From: Streptomyces griseocarneus
GTDB lineage: Bacteria > Actinomycetota > Actinomycetes > Streptomycetales > Streptomycetaceae
Reading direction: 5' to 3'
DNA: 64,000 bases
Assembly (NCBI GenBank): GCA_003674045.1
Contig: PENC01000008.1
Coordinates: 62,001-126,000, forward strand
Part shown: piece by piece, positions 42,357 through 50,783 of the stretch
Layout: each line of letters opens with the position of its first letter
Numbering within the stretch: position 1 is the first letter of the stretch
Translations under genes and position numbers: made by a program
The notes under the pieces: model-generated
The model's input: the letters and a program-made list of their open reading frames with translations, nothing else
The model's database searches: none
What the model was told of the DNA's origin: nothing

Positions 42357-43172
42357 ATGAGACTGACCAGAGTGATGGGTTCCGTGTCGGCGTTGGCGCT
42401 CACCGCCACGCTCGCGCTCTTCGGCGCCGGTTCCGCCCAGGCCGCCGGGAAGACCGCCGCACGGTCCGCCGCGACCGGCTACGTGGCGCTCGGCGACTCG
42501 TACTCGGCGGGCGTGGGAGCCGGGAGCTACGACTCCGGAAGCGGCTCCTGCAAGCGCAGCACCAAGGCGTACCCCGCGCTGTGGGCCGCCGCGCACACCC
42601 CCGCGAGCTTCGCGTTCACCGCTTGCTCGGGCGCCCGAACGGGTGATGTCCTCAGCGGCCAGCTCGGCCCGCTGAACGGCTCGACCGGGCTCGTGAGCAT
42701 CAGCATCGGCGGAAACGACGCCGGATTCTCGGACACCATGAGCACATGCGTGTTCAGCGACGACAGCACCTGCCTGGACCGGATCGCCCAGGCCCGCGAC
42801 TACATCGACGGAACGCTGCCCGGACAGCTCGACCGGGTGTACTCGGCCATCACCGCCAAGGCACCGTCCGCCCATGTCGTCGTGCTCGGCTATCCACGCT
42901 TCTACAGACTCGACGAGAGCTGTGCCGGACTGAGCAACGCCAAGAGATCGGCTATAAACGACGCCGCTGACGCCATCGACGCCGTCATCGCCCAGCGCGC
43001 CGCCGGCCACGGCTTCGGCTACGCCGACCCCAACACCACCTTCGGCGGCCACGAGATCTGCTCCGACGACGCGTGGCTGCACAGCCTCACCTGGCCGGTG
43101 GACGAGTCCTACCACCCGACCGCCAGCGGCCAGTCCCAGGGCTACCTGCCGGTCTTCACGTCAGCCGCCTGA
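42357..43172 (+). CDS. Secreted SGNH-family esterase/lipase
   Basis: A 271-aa secreted enzyme. The signal peptide ends at about residue 30 (GSAQAAG). Block I is YVALGDSYSAGVGAG with the nucleophile Ser, block III is ISIGGNDAGF, block V is DESYHPTASGQ with Asp and His. Six cysteines in pairs (SGSCKRS, TACSG, STCVFS, STCLDR, ESCAG, EICSD) suggest three disulfides, as in Streptomyces GDSL lipases such as the S. coelicolor enzyme. GAAGGAGG precedes ATG 42357. It hydrolyses extracellular acyl esters. Its 3' end overlaps the convergent kinase gene by 12 bases. Confidence 0.9.
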   Translation: MRLTRVMGSVSALALTATLALFGAGSAQAAGKTAARSAATGYVALGDSYSAGVGAGSYDSGSGSCKRSTKAYPALWAAAHTPASFAFTACSGARTGDVLSGQLGPLNGSTGLVSISIGGNDAGFSDTMSTCVFSDDSTCLDRIAQARDYIDGTLPGQLDRVYSAITAKAPSAHVVVLGYPRFYRLDESCAGLSNAKRSAINDAADAIDAVIAQRAAGHGFGYADPNTTFGGHEICSDDAWLHSLTWPVDESYHPTASGQSQGYLPVFTSAA

Positions 43173-44894
43173 CCCCGGGGCGTACGTGCCGCGGTGCGCA
43201 CCTCCATACGTACCGCCGTACGCACCGTCCTGAGCGCCGCCGCCGTACGTCGGACCGCCCGAAGGCGACCGGCCCGGCGGCGACGCGGGGGCCGTGGAAC
43301 CCGACGACGGGGACGACCCGCCCGTCGGGCCCTTCCCGCACCGCACCGTGAACGAGACATGAGAGGAGGTCACCTGCTGAGGGCTCCTGACCTCGACCGC
43401 GATCCAGTCGTCGCCCGCGTCGGACGGGCCGCGGCCCGACTCCGTATGACTGACCGTCTGCGCCTTGCCCGAGGTGAAGTGCAGCGTCCGCCAGCCGCCG
43501 TCGGTCACCTTGCCGCTGCCCGTCACCCAGCGGTAGGCGACGTCCACCGGGGTGCGCCCCACCGCGAGGACCGCCCGGAACGCCGGCGCGGCCCCCTCCG
43601 GGGGCGGACACGTGCCGGTGTACTGGTCGCGCTGGGCGGTGACCGCGACCCGTATCCCGTAGTCGGCGGAGGTGCCGGGCGAGGCGGCGTTCCCGGAGCT
43701 CCCGGCGCCCGCGGTGGGCGGCGCGCCCGCGTCCTTGCCGCCCGGCGAGGCGGTCCCGCCCTGCGCCGCCGTGCCACCCGAATCGCCGCTGCCCCGGGTG
43801 AGTGCCCACGCCAGACCGCCCACCAGCAGCGCGGCGACCAGCGCGGCCACCACGAGCACGGTGCCGGTCCGCCGGCCCGGCCCCTCGGGCTCCGGCTCCG
43901 GCGCGGGACCGCCGCCCGGCGGGCCGAAACCCGGCGGCGGAGTACGGGGAGGGGCGGGCCCGTCCGCGGCGGCGGGCCCGGCGGGGACCGTGGGCGCGTG
44001 GGCGAGGTCCGGCCCCTGCGGCGTGCGGGAGTCGTTCGCCCCCTGGGCCGCGACCGCGCGCAGCAGCCGCTCCGCCTCCGCCGTGCCCAGCCGCTGCGCC
44101 GGGTCCTTGCGCAGCAGCCCGTCCAGGACCGGGGCGAGCGTGCCCGCGGCACGCGGCGGCGGGAGCTCCTGGTCCACCACGGCCCGGATCGTGCCCAGCG
44201 GCGTCTCCTGGCGGAAAGGGGAGAAGCCCTCCACCGCCGCGTAGAGCGTCACCCCGAGAGACCAGAGGTCCGACGCGGGGCCGGGCGGCTGTCCGAGCGC
44301 CCGCTCGGGGGCCAGGTACTCGGGCGAGCCCACCAGCTCGCCGGTCCGCGTCAGCGCCGAGCTGCCGGCGACCGTGGCTATCCCGAAGTCGGACAGGACC
44401 ACCCGGCCGTCGTCGGCCAGCAGGACGTTGCCCGGCTTCACGTCCCGGTGCAGCACGCCCACCTGATGCGCGGCCCGGAGTGCGGCGGCCGTCTCCGCGC
44501 CGATGTGCGCCGCACGCGCGGGCGTGACCGCGCCCTGTGCTTCCAGAACTTCGGCGAAGGAGAGCCCCCGGATCAGCTCCATGACGATCCACGGCCGGCC
44601 GTCCTCCGTGACCACGTCGTACACGGCGATGACATTGCGGTGCGCGATACGGGCCGCCGCCCTGCCCTCGCGCTCCAGCCGCGCGTAGAGCTGCCGGACC
44701 TCGTGTTCCAGGAGGCCGGCGGGCGCGCGCACCTCCTTCACCGCGACGTCACGGTCCAGCACCTCGTCCCTGGCCCGCCACACCACGCCCATCCCGCCCT
44801 GGCCCAGCCGGTCCAGCAGCCTGTACCGGCCCGCCACCAGCCGCTCGCCCCGGCCGTCCCGTCCTGCCTGCCCGGTTCCGGAATCCCCGCTCAT
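43161..44894 (-). CDS. Membrane Ser/Thr protein kinase (PknB-like) with unknown sensor domain
   Basis: A 577-aa kinase. The cytoplasmic kinase domain (about residues 20-275) has LGQGGMGVVWRARD, AVKEV, HRDVKPGNVLL and DFGIATVAG, GSPEYLAPE. A Pro-rich linker is followed by one membrane helix (TVLVVAALVAALLVGGLAWAL, about 375-395). The outer part (about 400-577) has no PASTA repeats; it is a Gly/Ala/Ser linker plus a small domain with a Cys in YTGTCPPP and a Cys in SFTVRCGKG, probably a disulfide, and a Tyr/Gly-rich tail. The kinase likely senses an outside signal. GGGAGGGG precedes ATG 44894. Confidence 0.92.
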   Translation of the reverse strand: MSGDSGTGQAGRDGRGERLVAGRYRLLDRLGQGGMGVVWRARDEVLDRDVAVKEVRAPAGLLEHEVRQLYARLEREGRAAARIAHRNVIAVYDVVTEDGRPWIVMELIRGLSFAEVLEAQGAVTPARAAHIGAETAAALRAAHQVGVLHRDVKPGNVLLADDGRVVLSDFGIATVAGSSALTRTGELVGSPEYLAPERALGQPPGPASDLWSLGVTLYAAVEGFSPFRQETPLGTIRAVVDQELPPPRAAGTLAPVLDGLLRKDPAQRLGTAEAERLLRAVAAQGANDSRTPQGPDLAHAPTVPAGPAAADGPAPPRTPPPGFGPPGGGPAPEPEPEGPGRRTGTVLVVAALVAALLVGGLAWALTRGSGDSGGTAAQGGTASPGGKDAGAPPTAGAGSSGNAASPGTSADYGIRVAVTAQRDQYTGTCPPPEGAAPAFRAVLAVGRTPVDVAYRWVTGSGKVTDGGWRTLHFTSGKAQTVSHTESGRGPSDAGDDWIAVEVRSPQQVTSSHVSFTVRCGKGPTGGSSPSSGSTAPASPPGRSPSGGPTYGGGAQDGAYGGTYGGAHRGTYAPGSGG

Positions 44895-45136
44895 CGACGG
44901 GCCCCCTCCCGCAAGAGAGCAATTCGGGGTGAATGTACCGCAACGGAGCGTGATTGCCCCCTCTTGCGCACGGCCGGGCCGCCGCCAACTGTCGGCCGAC
45001 GGCGGCAGGTTCACGCCAGGTCCGTCAACGCCCTTGACGTCACGGTGAATCCGGCCCGCCGATGCGCGGGTGACGTAAAGGGGCGGTAGGGTTACTCTGC
45101 CTGGGCCGGGTGCCTCGTACGGGTGGGGAGTCTTCG

Positions 45137-45400
45137 ATGGATCAGATAGCAATGCGCGGCAGGCCACGAGTGCCTGCCATCGGCTGTAACAGTGGCGCGA
45201 CCAGCGCGCGCCTCGACCGCCACCTCGCGGTGCTGGGCGGACCCGCCCTGCCACAGCGGGAGGTCGAGGGTGCGACCCTGCTCATGCGCGAGCTCACCGC
45301 GCGCGACCGCGCGACGGTCAAGCAGAGCAGGACGGCCAAGGTCTCGCTGCTGGCCCCGCTCAAGCGGCTGCGCCGCTCGCTCTTCGGCAACCACGACTAG
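45137..45400 (+). CDS. Conserved small actinobacterial protein (hypothetical)
   Basis: An 87-aa basic protein: IAMRGRPRVPAIGCNSGATSARLDRHLAVLGGPALPQREVEGATLLMRELTARDRATVKQSRTAKVSLLAPLKRLRRSLFGNHD. It is similar in shape to small Streptomyces proteins with an RLDRHLAVL core, whose function is unknown. There is no signal peptide or membrane segment; the C-terminus is Lys/Arg-rich. GGGGAG lies six bases before ATG 45137. It lies in a gap between the divergent kinase and a decayed TetR. Confidence 0.7.
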   Translation: MDQIAMRGRPRVPAIGCNSGATSARLDRHLAVLGGPALPQREVEGATLLMRELTARDRATVKQSRTAKVSLLAPLKRLRRSLFGNHD

Positions 45401-45599
45401 ACGCGGGCCCGGCCCGGAACGCGTCGCCCGTACCCAATGAGCGGGGTCCATTCCCCAGCCCCGCCCCTCGCGTGACCATGTGACGCCACGCCAGGGCTCC
45501 ACCCGGGGCGCGGGCTGGGGAGCACACCCGCACGGCACCGTCGGCGGCCGTCCGGGCCCGAGGCGGTCCGGGCACGCCCCGAGCGCGCGGGCCGTGGTC

Positions 45600-45945
45600 C
45601 GCGCCCCGCGCACACACCCGGACGCCGAGGGGCTCGACGGCGTCTCCATGCGCCGTGTGACGGCCGAGACCGGCTGCGGCACGATGCCGCTCCACACCTA
45701 TGTGCCACGCTGCCCCGGCTGATGCCCCTGTCCACGGCTTCAGCCTGAACGTGCCGCGCTGCTTCGCATACGCCCTGTGGGCCATGGACGGCCTCGCCCG
45801 GACAGGAACAGCCGCGCACGGCGCCCACCTCGCCCGCTTCCTCGCCGAAGGCGCCTCTCCACGCACCGCCGCGGCACCGGCCGCCGTACCGGGCAGGATC
45901 GACCCGGACGAGCTCTTCGGCCGCGCGCCCGACACGCCCGGGACG
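45600..45945 (+). pseudogene. Decayed TetR-family regulator
   Basis: One frame (about 45621-45722) encodes DAEGLDGVSMRRVTAETGCGTMPLHTYVPR and then a stop; this is the recognisable TetR HTH ('LDAVSMRRVAAELGVGTMSLYRYVP'). A second frame (about 45720-45940) carries the C-terminal end: ARFLAEGASPRTAAAP...PGRIDPDELFGRAPD, matching 'DPDELFEFGL' of the TetR_C family. The connecting middle region is missing, so a deletion plus a frameshift destroyed the gene. Its 3' end runs into the type ISP gene on the opposite strand. Confidence 0.55.
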
Positions 45946-45975
45946 CCGTCACCCGATCGGGCTGCCGTCCCGCCG

Positions 45976-47172
45976 TCACAGCAGCGCGAACTGCCCCTCC
46001 GGCCCCTCCTCCTGATGGTCCAGCACGGATGCGGGGCGGCGGGACGCGGGTGGGGGCGGGAGGACGCCCGCGTGGTGCAGGGCCGTCGTGTCCGGGCCGT
46101 CGTCCGGGGTGAGCCGCTGTCGGCGGGCGTCCAGTGCGGACAGCAGGGCCAGGACGGTGACCAGTTCCAGGAGGTCGGATGTCCAGGCGGGAGGCCAGCC
46201 GGTGGGGCGCAGGGCCTCCAGAGTGTGGGGTTCGGCCGGTTCCGTGCGCTCCGCGAACCAGGTCTCCAGGACCCGCTCGCCGCCCGCCCGGAAATCCCAG
46301 GCGGCCACCGGCACCGGGGCGATCCGGCCGTCCCCGAGCAGCAGCGTCTCCTCCGCCGGGTCGTAGCCGAGGCTCTCCGGCAGACCGTGTGACGGCACGG
46401 CGGCGCGTACGTACGGTCTGCGGCCACCCGGCAGACGGGGGCGTTCACCCGGCGTGGGGGCGCAGCGCGCGCCCCGGGTGTGCAGCCACAGCGCGTGGCG
46501 GCCGAGCGCGACCCCCTCTTCCCACATGCCGGGCGAGGAGGTCAGAGGGACGTGGGTCCCGGCGCGTGAGGGCCGGGCGACGGCGGCGGTCCAGGCGAGG
46601 AAGTCCTCGGCGGACACCGGGTGCCCGAGCAGCCCGCCGAGGTGGTCCAGCAGCCCCGGCGCGAGGTTCGGTTCCTGCCCGCCGGGGCGGCGGTAGAGAG
46701 GGCGGATCCGGCCGGGCCGCCCGCCGCCCGGGGAGTGCCCGTCGGGCAGCAGCGCGGAGAAGGCCGGGGCGTCCGTGGCGGGGGAGTGCTCCAGCACATG
46801 GATCTGGTGCCCGTCGCCGACCCGCCACAGCTCCGGGCGCGCCGCGTCGATCAGCCGGTGGTCCGGCAGCAGCCACCTCCGGTCGTACGGCCCGTGGGTG
46901 ATCCGCACGGGCTCCGGGCAGGGCCCGGCCCCGCGGGAGAGCCGCCCGGTCGCCGTGGCCCCGCCCGGCAGCTGCGGTACCGCGCTGTCCGTCGTACGGG
47001 ACCGGGTCGGCCGGAAGAGCGCCGAGCGGGCCGCGCCCTCCGCCCCGGTGAGCGTGGCCCACCGCGCCCTCAGCGTCGCGGCGTCGGGTGCCGTCACCCA
47101 CGCCCGCCCCAGGCGCAACGGGGCCACGGACCATGGCATGAGGTCGGCGAGCAGCGGTGCGTCGGCGGTCAC
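45976..47172 (-). CDS. Orphan type ISP restriction-modification C-terminal specificity domain protein
   Basis: A 398-aa protein corresponding only to the C-terminal target-recognition part of type ISP (LlaBIII-like) enzymes. Markers: DLMPWSVAPLRLGRAWV, RWLLPDHRLIDAARPELWRVGDGHQIHVLEH, IRPLYRRPGGQEPNLAPGLLDHLGGLLGHPVSAEDFLAW, HVPLTSSPGMWEEGVALGRHALWLHT and PVPVAAWDFRAGGERVLETWF. The nuclease, helicase and methylase modules of a full type ISP enzyme (about 1600 aa) are missing and are not encoded nearby. The start is GTG 47172, with GGGAGG nine bases upstream. It may be a stand-alone DNA-binding relative or a remnant. Confidence 0.8.
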   Translation of the reverse strand: MTADAPLLADLMPWSVAPLRLGRAWVTAPDAATLRARWATLTGAEGAARSALFRPTRSRTTDSAVPQLPGGATATGRLSRGAGPCPEPVRITHGPYDRRWLLPDHRLIDAARPELWRVGDGHQIHVLEHSPATDAPAFSALLPDGHSPGGGRPGRIRPLYRRPGGQEPNLAPGLLDHLGGLLGHPVSAEDFLAWTAAVARPSRAGTHVPLTSSPGMWEEGVALGRHALWLHTRGARCAPTPGERPRLPGGRRPYVRAAVPSHGLPESLGYDPAEETLLLGDGRIAPVPVAAWDFRAGGERVLETWFAERTEPAEPHTLEALRPTGWPPAWTSDLLELVTVLALLSALDARRQRLTPDDGPDTTALHHAGVLPPPPASRRPASVLDHQEEGPEGQFALL

Positions 47173-47482
47173 GAGGCCGGTCCTCCCTTGGTCCTCCCGG
47201 ACCTCCGCGGGCCCGAACGGTGGCCGGGGCATCGTAGCGGCGCGGCACCCGGCCCGTACGGGGCTGCGGAGGGACAAGGCCGCTGACGTGGCCGGAGAGG
47301 ACGCAGAGCCGTCCCGTGCGGTGGCGTGATATCCGACGCGTTTCACATCTGTCGGCGACTTCGGGGTAGCAGAAGCGGAATCGTGACGTCGCGCACCCGG
47401 CGGATTCCGGAGGGATCCGATTCGCGGTGCGTTACGTCCCTTCCATGTCGATCCGAGTCCGCGCTGTCGGAGGTGGGATGCA
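47173..47482. other. 310-base divergent gap, no gene seen
   Basis: Between the type ISP protein and the zinc-ribbon protein, both of which start into this gap. I see no -35/-10 pair I can defend, no clear hairpin and no small gene. It must contain at least two promoters. Confidence 0.5.
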
Positions 47483-48106
47483 GTGGCCGGTTTCAGAGCA
47501 CTCGCACGAGAGGTGCGCAATCCACGGAACACCATCGCTTTGCGACGGACTTCCCTGCGCAAATGCCTCGAACGCTTCGCCCCCTACGGGCACCGGGCGA
47601 CCTGGCATCACCTGTGCGCCGTGGCGGGTATCGCGCCCGACGACCGTGCCCCCGACCCGGCGCGGCTGATCGCGGCACTGACCGAACTGGAGGAGGCCCG
47701 CTCCGTCTGGCTGGCCTACGAGGCGTCGTTCGCCGACCGCCGCAAGCGCGAGAAGCACGACGGAATCCGCCAGCCGAGCGCCCTCGACGACTGGCACCGC
47801 AACACCTGGGGCGGCTGTGACGTCGTGCCCTGTGTGAGCCCCACGCTGTACCCCGCCCCGCGCCTCGCCGAGGTGCTGCGCCGGGTGATCGCCGCGATGG
47901 AGGCGGGACCCGGCGCGTCCTGCCCGGTCTGCCGCCAGGAGCGGCTTGTATGGCGCTTCGACCTGGAGCGCTGCCCCTCCGAGGGGCCCGTCTGCACGGA
48001 CTGCGGCATCGTCGTGCCGGTGCCCGTGCTCACCGTCGCGGCGCTGGCCGCCGCGCGCCGCCGCGCCTTCGAAGGGCAGCGGACGGAGAGGTACGCGGTC
48101 GTCTAG
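47483..48106 (+). CDS. Zinc-ribbon protein (hypothetical)
   Basis: A 207-aa protein. The N-terminal half is helical (RNTIALRRTSLRKCLERFAPYGHRATWHHLCAVAGI) and the middle has RRKREKHDGIRQPSALDDWHRNTWGGCDVVPC. The C-terminal part is a four-cysteine ribbon: SCPVCRQERLVWRFDLERCPSEGPVCTDCGIVVPVPV. I do not recognise the family. The start GTG 47483 has GGAGGT upstream, and an in-frame alternative is absent near it. It is divergent from the orphan type ISP gene, so an association with DNA is possible but unproven. Confidence 0.65.
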   Translation: MAGFRALAREVRNPRNTIALRRTSLRKCLERFAPYGHRATWHHLCAVAGIAPDDRAPDPARLIAALTELEEARSVWLAYEASFADRRKREKHDGIRQPSALDDWHRNTWGGCDVVPCVSPTLYPAPRLAEVLRRVIAAMEAGPGASCPVCRQERLVWRFDLERCPSEGPVCTDCGIVVPVPVLTVAALAAARRRAFEGQRTERYAVV

Positions 48107-48196
48107 AGCCCGTGCCACGAGGGGGTGGTGACCGTCGGCCGTCCGCGGTGCGAAGATGCGGCGCACAGGCTTCCGGACGACGAGAAGGCGGACGGC

Positions 48197-49639
48197 ATGG
48201 CACAGTTGCACGATCTGACCGCGTTGGAACAGGCCGAGGCGATCCGGGCCGGGCGTCTGTCGCCCGTCGAGCTGACGGAACACTACCTGGAGCGCATCGG
48301 CAGACTGGACGCCTCGGTGGGCGCCTTCATCACCGTGACACCCGAGTCGGCCAGGAAACAGGCGGCCGACGCCGAGAGCGAGGCGGCGGCCGCCCGCAGG
48401 GAAGGGCGGGAACTCCCGCCGCTGCACGGCGTCCCGGTGCCGGTGAAGGACCTCAGCTTCGTCGCGGGCGTGCGCTGCACGATGGGGTCGGCGGCGCTCG
48501 CCGACCACGTCCCGGCCGTGGACGACCACGTGGTCACCCGGCTGCGCAGGGCGGGCACGATCATGCTGGGCAAGACCAACACCCCCGAGTTCGGCCTGCC
48601 TCCCTACACGGAGAACGCGATAGCCCCGCCCGCCCGCACCCCGTGGGACCTGGAGCGCTCGGCGGGCGGTTCGAGCGGCGGGGCGGCCGCGGCGGTCGCG
48701 GCCGGGCTCGCGCCGCTCGCGCACGGTGGCGACGGCGGCGGTTCCATCCGCATCCCCGCTTCGGCGTGCGGGCTCTTCGGCATCAAGCCGAGCCGCGGGC
48801 GGGTGAGCAACGGCCCCGTCCTGCACGACGTCACCGGGCTCGTCACCTCGGGCCCCCTGGCCCGTACCGTCGCCGACGCGGCCGCGCTCCTCGACGTCCT
48901 CGCGGGCCCCGAATCCGGTGACCCGTACACGGCGCCCGCGCTGCCGCCGGGCGAGACCTTCGCGGACCACGCCCGCCGCGAGCCGGGCCGCCTCCGCATC
49001 GCGCAGCTGACGACTTCCCCCGTCCCGGGGGTGGAGCCGCACCCCGACTGCCGGGCCGCGGCGGACGGGACGGCGTCGCTGCTGCGGGAGCTCGGCCACG
49101 AGGTGGAGGAGCTGTCCCTGCCCGACGACCCGACGCTCGGCGAATCGTTCACCCGCCTGTGGGAGGTCATCGCGGCGGTCCAGCCCGTCCCCGAGGGCCG
49201 CGCCGGGCAGCTGCTCCCGCTCACCCGCCATCTGCGCGAGCGTGGCAACCGCGTGGACGGGCCCGCGTTCGCCCGCGCGCTCTACGCCCTGCGGAAGCTG
49301 ACGCAGCTCGTCGCCGACGGCCTCCAGGCGCCGGGCACCGGCTACGACGTCATCCTCACCCCGACCCTCGCCCGGCCCCCGCTCCCGGTGGGCGCCCTGC
49401 GCGACGACGCCGACCCCGGGGCGGAGTTCGCGAACATCATCCGCTTCACGCCGTTCACGCCCCTGTGCAACGCGACGGGCCAGCCGGCGGTCAACGTGCC
49501 CCTGCACTGGAACGCGGCGGGCCTGCCGATCGGCGTCCAGCTCGCGGGGCGCTACGGGGACGAGGCCACGCTGATCTCCCTGTCGGCCCAACTGGAGTCG
49601 GCGAGGCCATGGGCGGGCCGCCGGCCCGGGATGTGGTGA
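48197..49639 (+). CDS. Amidase signature family hydrolase
   Basis: A 480-aa amidase with full catalytic triad: Lys in PVKDLSFVAGV, cis-Ser in GGSSGGAAAAVAAG and nucleophile Ser in HGGDGGGSIRIPASACGLFGIKPSRG. The C-terminus ALHWNAAGLPIGVQLAG-type reads NVPLHWNAAGLPIGVQLAG, as in the family. It is distinct from the amidase at 15610. No partner subunit is adjacent, so it acts alone. ATG 48197 is chosen; the preceding codons do not match the family. It is convergent with soxR, only four bases away. Confidence 0.9.
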   Translation: MAQLHDLTALEQAEAIRAGRLSPVELTEHYLERIGRLDASVGAFITVTPESARKQAADAESEAAAARREGRELPPLHGVPVPVKDLSFVAGVRCTMGSAALADHVPAVDDHVVTRLRRAGTIMLGKTNTPEFGLPPYTENAIAPPARTPWDLERSAGGSSGGAAAAVAAGLAPLAHGGDGGGSIRIPASACGLFGIKPSRGRVSNGPVLHDVTGLVTSGPLARTVADAAALLDVLAGPESGDPYTAPALPPGETFADHARREPGRLRIAQLTTSPVPGVEPHPDCRAAADGTASLLRELGHEVEELSLPDDPTLGESFTRLWEVIAAVQPVPEGRAGQLLPLTRHLRERGNRVDGPAFARALYALRKLTQLVADGLQAPGTGYDVILTPTLARPPLPVGALRDDADPGAEFANIIRFTPFTPLCNATGQPAVNVPLHWNAAGLPIGVQLAGRYGDEATLISLSAQLESARPWAGRRPGMW

Positions 49640-49643
49640 CAGG

Positions 49644-50120
49644 CTAGGCCCCCGCCGCGCGGCCTTCGCGCTCGACCAGGAGGCGGGAGCCGCTGCCGAA
49701 CCGGCCCACCTGGTCGTCCGGGTTGGACAGCACGCAGCTCTCCAGGGACAGGCAGCCACAGCCGATGCAGTCGTCCAGGTGGTCCCGCAGCCGCCCCAGC
49801 TGGTCTATGCGCTGGTCGAGCTCCTCCCGCCACAGCTCCGACAGCCGTGCCCAGTCGCTGCGGTTCGGCGTGCGTTCGTCCGGGAGCTCGGCCAGCGCCT
49901 CGCGGATCGTGGCGAGCGGGATGCCGACGCGCTGCGCGGCGCGGATGAAGGCGACGCGGCGCAGCGCGTCACGGTCGAAGCGGCGCTGGTTGCCCGCCGT
50001 GCGGCGGCTGCTGATCAGGCCCTTGGCCTCGTAGAAGTGCAGGGCGGAGACAGCCGCGCCGCTGCGCGCGGCCAGCTGCCCGACGGTGAGTTCCTGGATG
50101 TCGTGGGAAATCTGGGGCAC
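49644..50120 (-). CDS. soxR: Redox-sensing transcriptional activator SoxR
   Basis: A 158-aa MerR-family protein. HTH: LTVGQLAARSGAAVSALHFYEAKGLISSRRTAGNQRRFDRDALRRVAFI. The [2Fe-2S] cluster site near residue 120 is CIGCGCLSLESC. In Streptomyces SoxR senses redox-active compounds such as actinorhodin-like pigments and controls a small regulon. The start GTG 50120 gives the family's usual N-terminus; a TAAGGT box (50128-50133) seven bases upstream and no Shine-Dalgarno indicate a leaderless message. Lies next to a MaoC gene in divergent orientation; regulon members are not obvious in the window. Confidence 0.93.
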   Translation of the reverse strand: MPQISHDIQELTVGQLAARSGAAVSALHFYEAKGLISSRRTAGNQRRFDRDALRRVAFIRAAQRVGIPLATIREALAELPDERTPNRSDWARLSELWREELDQRIDQLGRLRDHLDDCIGCGCLSLESCVLSNPDDQVGRFGSGSRLLVEREGRAAGA

Positions 50121-50148
50121 GGGCCCGACCTTACGGCACACCCGGGCG

Positions 50149-50171
50149 TACCATCCTGAGCAAGCGCTCAG
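50149..50171 (+). promoter_or_regulatory. Palindrome CTGAGCAAGCGCTCAG ahead of the MaoC gene
   Basis: CTGAGC (50156-50161) and GCTCAG (50166-50171) flank AAGC, next to TACCAT (50149-50154), which may be a -10 box. Such palindromes with an AAGCGC core resemble sites of TetR regulators of acyl-CoA genes. The cognate regulator was not found nearby. Confidence 0.5.
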
Positions 50172-50191
50172 TAGCCCTGGGAGGCAGTGGT

Positions 50192-50653
50192 ATGGCGGAG
50201 CCCCGGATCTTCTCCTCGCTCGACGAGCTGCGGTCGGCGGTCGGCGACGAGCTCGGCCCCGGCGACTGGGTGGAGGTGGACCAGAAGCGGATCGACCTCT
50301 TCGCCGAGGCGACGGGGGACCACCAGTGGATCCACGTGGACCCGGAGCGCGCGGCGGACGGTCCGTTCGGCACGACGATCGCGCACGGCTATCTCACGCT
50401 CTCCCTGCTGCCGCTGTTCGTCCCGATGCTGATGCGGGTCGAGGGCGTGCGGATGGGCATCAACTACGGCCTGAACAAGGTCCGTTTCCCCGCTCCCGTC
50501 CCCGTGGGCTCGCGGCTGCGCGCGCGGGCGGTCCTCACCGCCGTGACGGAGGTCGAGGGCGGGGCGCAGCTCACGACGGCGGTGACGGTCGAGCGCGAGG
50601 GCGGTACGAAGCCGGTGTGCGTGGCGGAGTCGGTGAGCCGCTTCAGCTGGTGA
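50192..50653 (+). CDS. MaoC-like dehydratase/hydratase
   Basis: A 153-aa hot-dog-fold protein. It reads FSSLDELRSAVGDELGPGDWVEVDQKRIDLFAEATGDHQWIHVDPERAADGPFGTTIAHGYLTLSLLP, with the D...H catalytic pair of R-specific enoyl-CoA hydratases (AEATGDHQWIHVD) and AHGYLTLSLLPLF in the hydratase 2 motif. It acts on acyl-CoA substrates in fatty acid or polyketide-like pathways. GGGAGG precedes ATG 50192. It is a single gene, under a possible TetR-type operator. Confidence 0.87.
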   Translation: MAEPRIFSSLDELRSAVGDELGPGDWVEVDQKRIDLFAEATGDHQWIHVDPERAADGPFGTTIAHGYLTLSLLPLFVPMLMRVEGVRMGINYGLNKVRFPAPVPVGSRLRARAVLTAVTEVEGGAQLTTAVTVEREGGTKPVCVAESVSRFSW

Positions 50654-50783
50654 CCACGGGGCCGATGGGACCGGGGTTCCGGGCCGTCTGGTGCCTCCGT
50701 CGGCCACGGCGTTAGGTTGAGACGGCACGGATTCCGAACAGATCCGTCCGCTCGTCAAGTCCACCACACGCAGGGAGAAGGCC

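Noticed and set aside
47326..47820. A 164-codon plus-strand frame in the gap before the zinc-ribbon gene
   Set aside because: It overlaps the zinc-ribbon gene in a different frame, with non-typical amino acid composition.
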